NCBI RefSeq assembly: GCF_003697785.1
Contig: NZ_QOKZ01000004.1
Location: forward strand, 1 to 64,000
Length of the DNA: 64,000 nucleotides
Direction: 5' to 3'
Source: Paracoccus alkanivorans
GTDB taxonomy: Bacteria > Pseudomonadota > Alphaproteobacteria > Rhodobacterales > Rhodobacteraceae
Shown: piece after piece, positions 62,662-64,000 of the stretch
Layout of the letters: each line of letters begins with the position of its first letter
Position numbering within the stretch: position 1 is the stretch's first letter
Translations under genes and position numbers: made by a program
Notes under the pieces: generated by a model
Databases searched by the model: none
What the model was told of the DNA's origin: nothing
The model's input: the letters and a program-made list of their open reading frames with translations, nothing else

Positions 62662-62717
62662 TCTTTTGCGTTTCCGCCCTTATTCCGGTGGATGAGTTAG
62701 GGCCCCCGATGGCGATT

Positions 62718-63914
62718 TCATCGCGGGTAAGGCGAGCTGCGGGCACACAACACCGAAATCAGCCCTGCGATGCCGAGGATCACGGCAAGCCCGATACTGC
62801 TGCTGTGCCATCCCCAATACGCAATGGCGGGACTGCTGAGGAACGGAGACAGGAACTGGCCGAGAAATACCGAGCCGGTCAGAAATGCGCCCGTCTTGCC
62901 ACGCCGCTCGGGTGGAGTTGCCGCGAGTGAAAGCGCGACGAAACCCGGTATAGCCAGTGAATAGCCTGCACCGATTGCCGCACAGCCGAAAAAGATCGCC
63001 ACTTCAGCAGTGTTCGTGGCGAACAAGGCAAATCCCGCCGCCATCAGGCCAAAGCCACAGGCCCAATTGCCGCCATCGCCGATGGCCGCGCGAATCCGGG
63101 GATAACCAAGAGCGGCCACACCGCCAGCCAGCATGAGCATACCCAATGCCGCCCCGGTCATTGCCGGGGATTCGTAGCCTTGAGCCGACAGGAAGAACGG
63201 AAGCTGTGTCGGCATGACGAAAAACAGCATCGTCACGGCCATCTGACCGCAGCAAAGCAGGATCACCAGTCGCTGTGAACTGCCGGAGACAGGTGCGACA
63301 CGGGTTTCCGCCGCACCTGCCTTGCGCGGGGGCTCGGCGATCACGCGCCAGAAAAAGGGCAGGATCAGCATGGGCAACGCATAGACGGCAAAGGAAAGCC
63401 GTGGTCCAACGGTCGCCAGAAGACCGGCAAGCAGGATGAATACCAGTCCGCCCAGATTCCGCGCCGATACCTGACCACTGGAAACCGCGTGCAGGGCCTT
63501 GCCCGAGAAGTAATCGCCAAGCAGGGCGGATTGCGCCGTCATGATCATCGCGAGCGCCACGCCCAGGCACAACCGGCTGAACAGGATGGATGGCAGCGTC
63601 GGCAATACCAGCCCGGCGCTGCCGGCGATGATGAACAGGATCAACCCCGCCAACAGCATCCGACGGCGGCCCGACCGATCGGCAATGATCCCGCACCACG
63701 GCGCCATCAGCACAACGGCAAGCGAAGGGGCCGGAACCAATATGCGGATCAGGAATGCATTGGTGGCGTTGTCGGGAAACTGTCTTTCAAGCCCCGGCAA
63801 TGCGGGGCTTATCGTGGCGGCGGCCATCACAGTCAGGGATGCGGCAATCATCAGCGCAATCGCGCGGGGGTCGCGCCAGACCGATGATTCTGTGTAATTT
63901 ATATTGGTTTCCAT
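62718..63914 (-). CDS. MFS transporter (drug:H+ antiporter-like)
   Basis: A 398-residue major facilitator with about 12 segments. The loop 2-3 motif A is present (GIIADRSGRRRMLL), and DHA1-type spacing fits an efflux permease of the Bcr/CflA-like group. The substrate is unknown. Start 63914 is preferred but has only a weak SD; ATG 63932 and TTG 63965 are upstream alternatives. It could in principle export a siderophore, but it is 32 kb from the asb-like genes. Confidence 0.87.
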   Translation of the reverse strand: METNINYTESSVWRDPRAIALMIAASLTVMAAATISPALPGLERQFPDNATNAFLIRILVPAPSLAVVLMAPWCGIIADRSGRRRMLLAGLILFIIAGSAGLVLPTLPSILFSRLCLGVALAMIMTAQSALLGDYFSGKALHAVSSGQVSARNLGGLVFILLAGLLATVGPRLSFAVYALPMLILPFFWRVIAEPPRKAGAAETRVAPVSGSSQRLVILLCCGQMAVTMLFFVMPTQLPFFLSAQGYESPAMTGAALGMLMLAGGVAALGYPRIRAAIGDGGNWACGFGLMAAGFALFATNTAEVAIFFGCAAIGAGYSLAIPGFVALSLAATPPERRGKTGAFLTGSVFLGQFLSPFLSSPAIAYWGWHSSSIGLAVILGIAGLISVLCARSSPYPR

Positions 63915-63983
63915 AGGACTGTCCGCTTGCATGTTCAGTTGCGAACGGGCACCATACGAATTCAAGTCAGCTTTAGGTCAAGA

Positions 63984-64000
63984 ATGAAATTGCTGGACAT
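63984..64000 (+). CDS. 5' tip of a gene running off the right edge
   Basis: An ATG at 63984 opens a frame (M-K-L-L-D-) that leaves the window. AGGTCAAG precedes it. Divergent placement from an MFS gene would suit a LysR- or TetR-type regulator, but five residues cannot decide. Confidence 0.3.

Overview
The window is high-GC, gene-dense DNA from an alphaproteobacterium. It is most likely a Rhodobacteraceae member close to Paracoccus. This rests on three signatures: the yajC-secD-secF-(Mth938)-ccmABCDG operon, the redox locus regB/senC-regA-hvrA, and the co-oriented tamA-tamB pair. The genus is an inference; no rRNA or tRNA gene is visible.

Layout. 0-4.7 kb: a DUF1223 protein diverges from aconitase acnA, which ends at a clear terminator. 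4.7-12.9 kb (minus strand): gamma-glutamyltransferase, then the Sec-accessory and cytochrome c maturation operon with overlapping start and stop codons. 13-18.7 kb: an outer-membrane barrel protein, a tiny membrane ORF with an XpaC-like protein, truA, a sugar transferase, uspA, a NifU-like protein, tsaB and rimI. 18.8-24.1 kb: a BMP-type nucleoside ABC transporter operon with a LysE-family exporter inserted between its two permease genes. 24.5-30.9 kb: a compact four-ORF siderophore operon matching the petrobactin order asbA-B-C-D-E-F, but with B fused to C and D fused to E. 31.3-38.7 kb: glucokinase, tamA and tamB. 38.7-43.4 kb: a kinase-less PAS protein and the RegB/RegA redox regulators with SenC and HvrA. 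43.4-49.4 kb: HD phosphohydrolase, secB, fxsA, a Tim44-like protein, an Smr protein, a PLDc_N peptide, an OmpR-type regulator whose Shine-Dalgarno lies in a perfect hairpin, ribA and an L,D-transpeptidase-fold protein. 49.4-52.3 kb looks like accessory DNA: a DHFR-like/HxlR divergent pair, a wrecked metal P-type ATPase that keeps a MerR-type promoter, and a GNAT protein. 52.5-60.1 kb: a catabolic island with a TRAP transporter, an MBL-fold protein, an SDR, a KstD-like flavoprotein and an IclR regulator whose start codon is missing or disrupted. 60.3-62.7 kb: a polar amino acid ABC transporter. 62.7-63.9 kb: an MFS permease.

How genes work together. Heme-protein assembly (ccm), SCO/SenC copper delivery and RegBA redox control fit a respiratory generalist. 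The asb-like operon encodes a route from 3-dehydroshikimate to 3,4-dihydroxybenzoate (AsbF), its activation and loading on a carrier (AsbC, AsbD), transfer to a polyamine (AsbE) and condensation onto citrate (AsbA, AsbB). No siderophore receptor, exporter or phosphopantetheinyl transferase lies nearby. The most unusual items are the asbBC/asbDE fusions, the RBS-occluding hairpin before the OmpR-type regulator, and the internally deleted ATPase.
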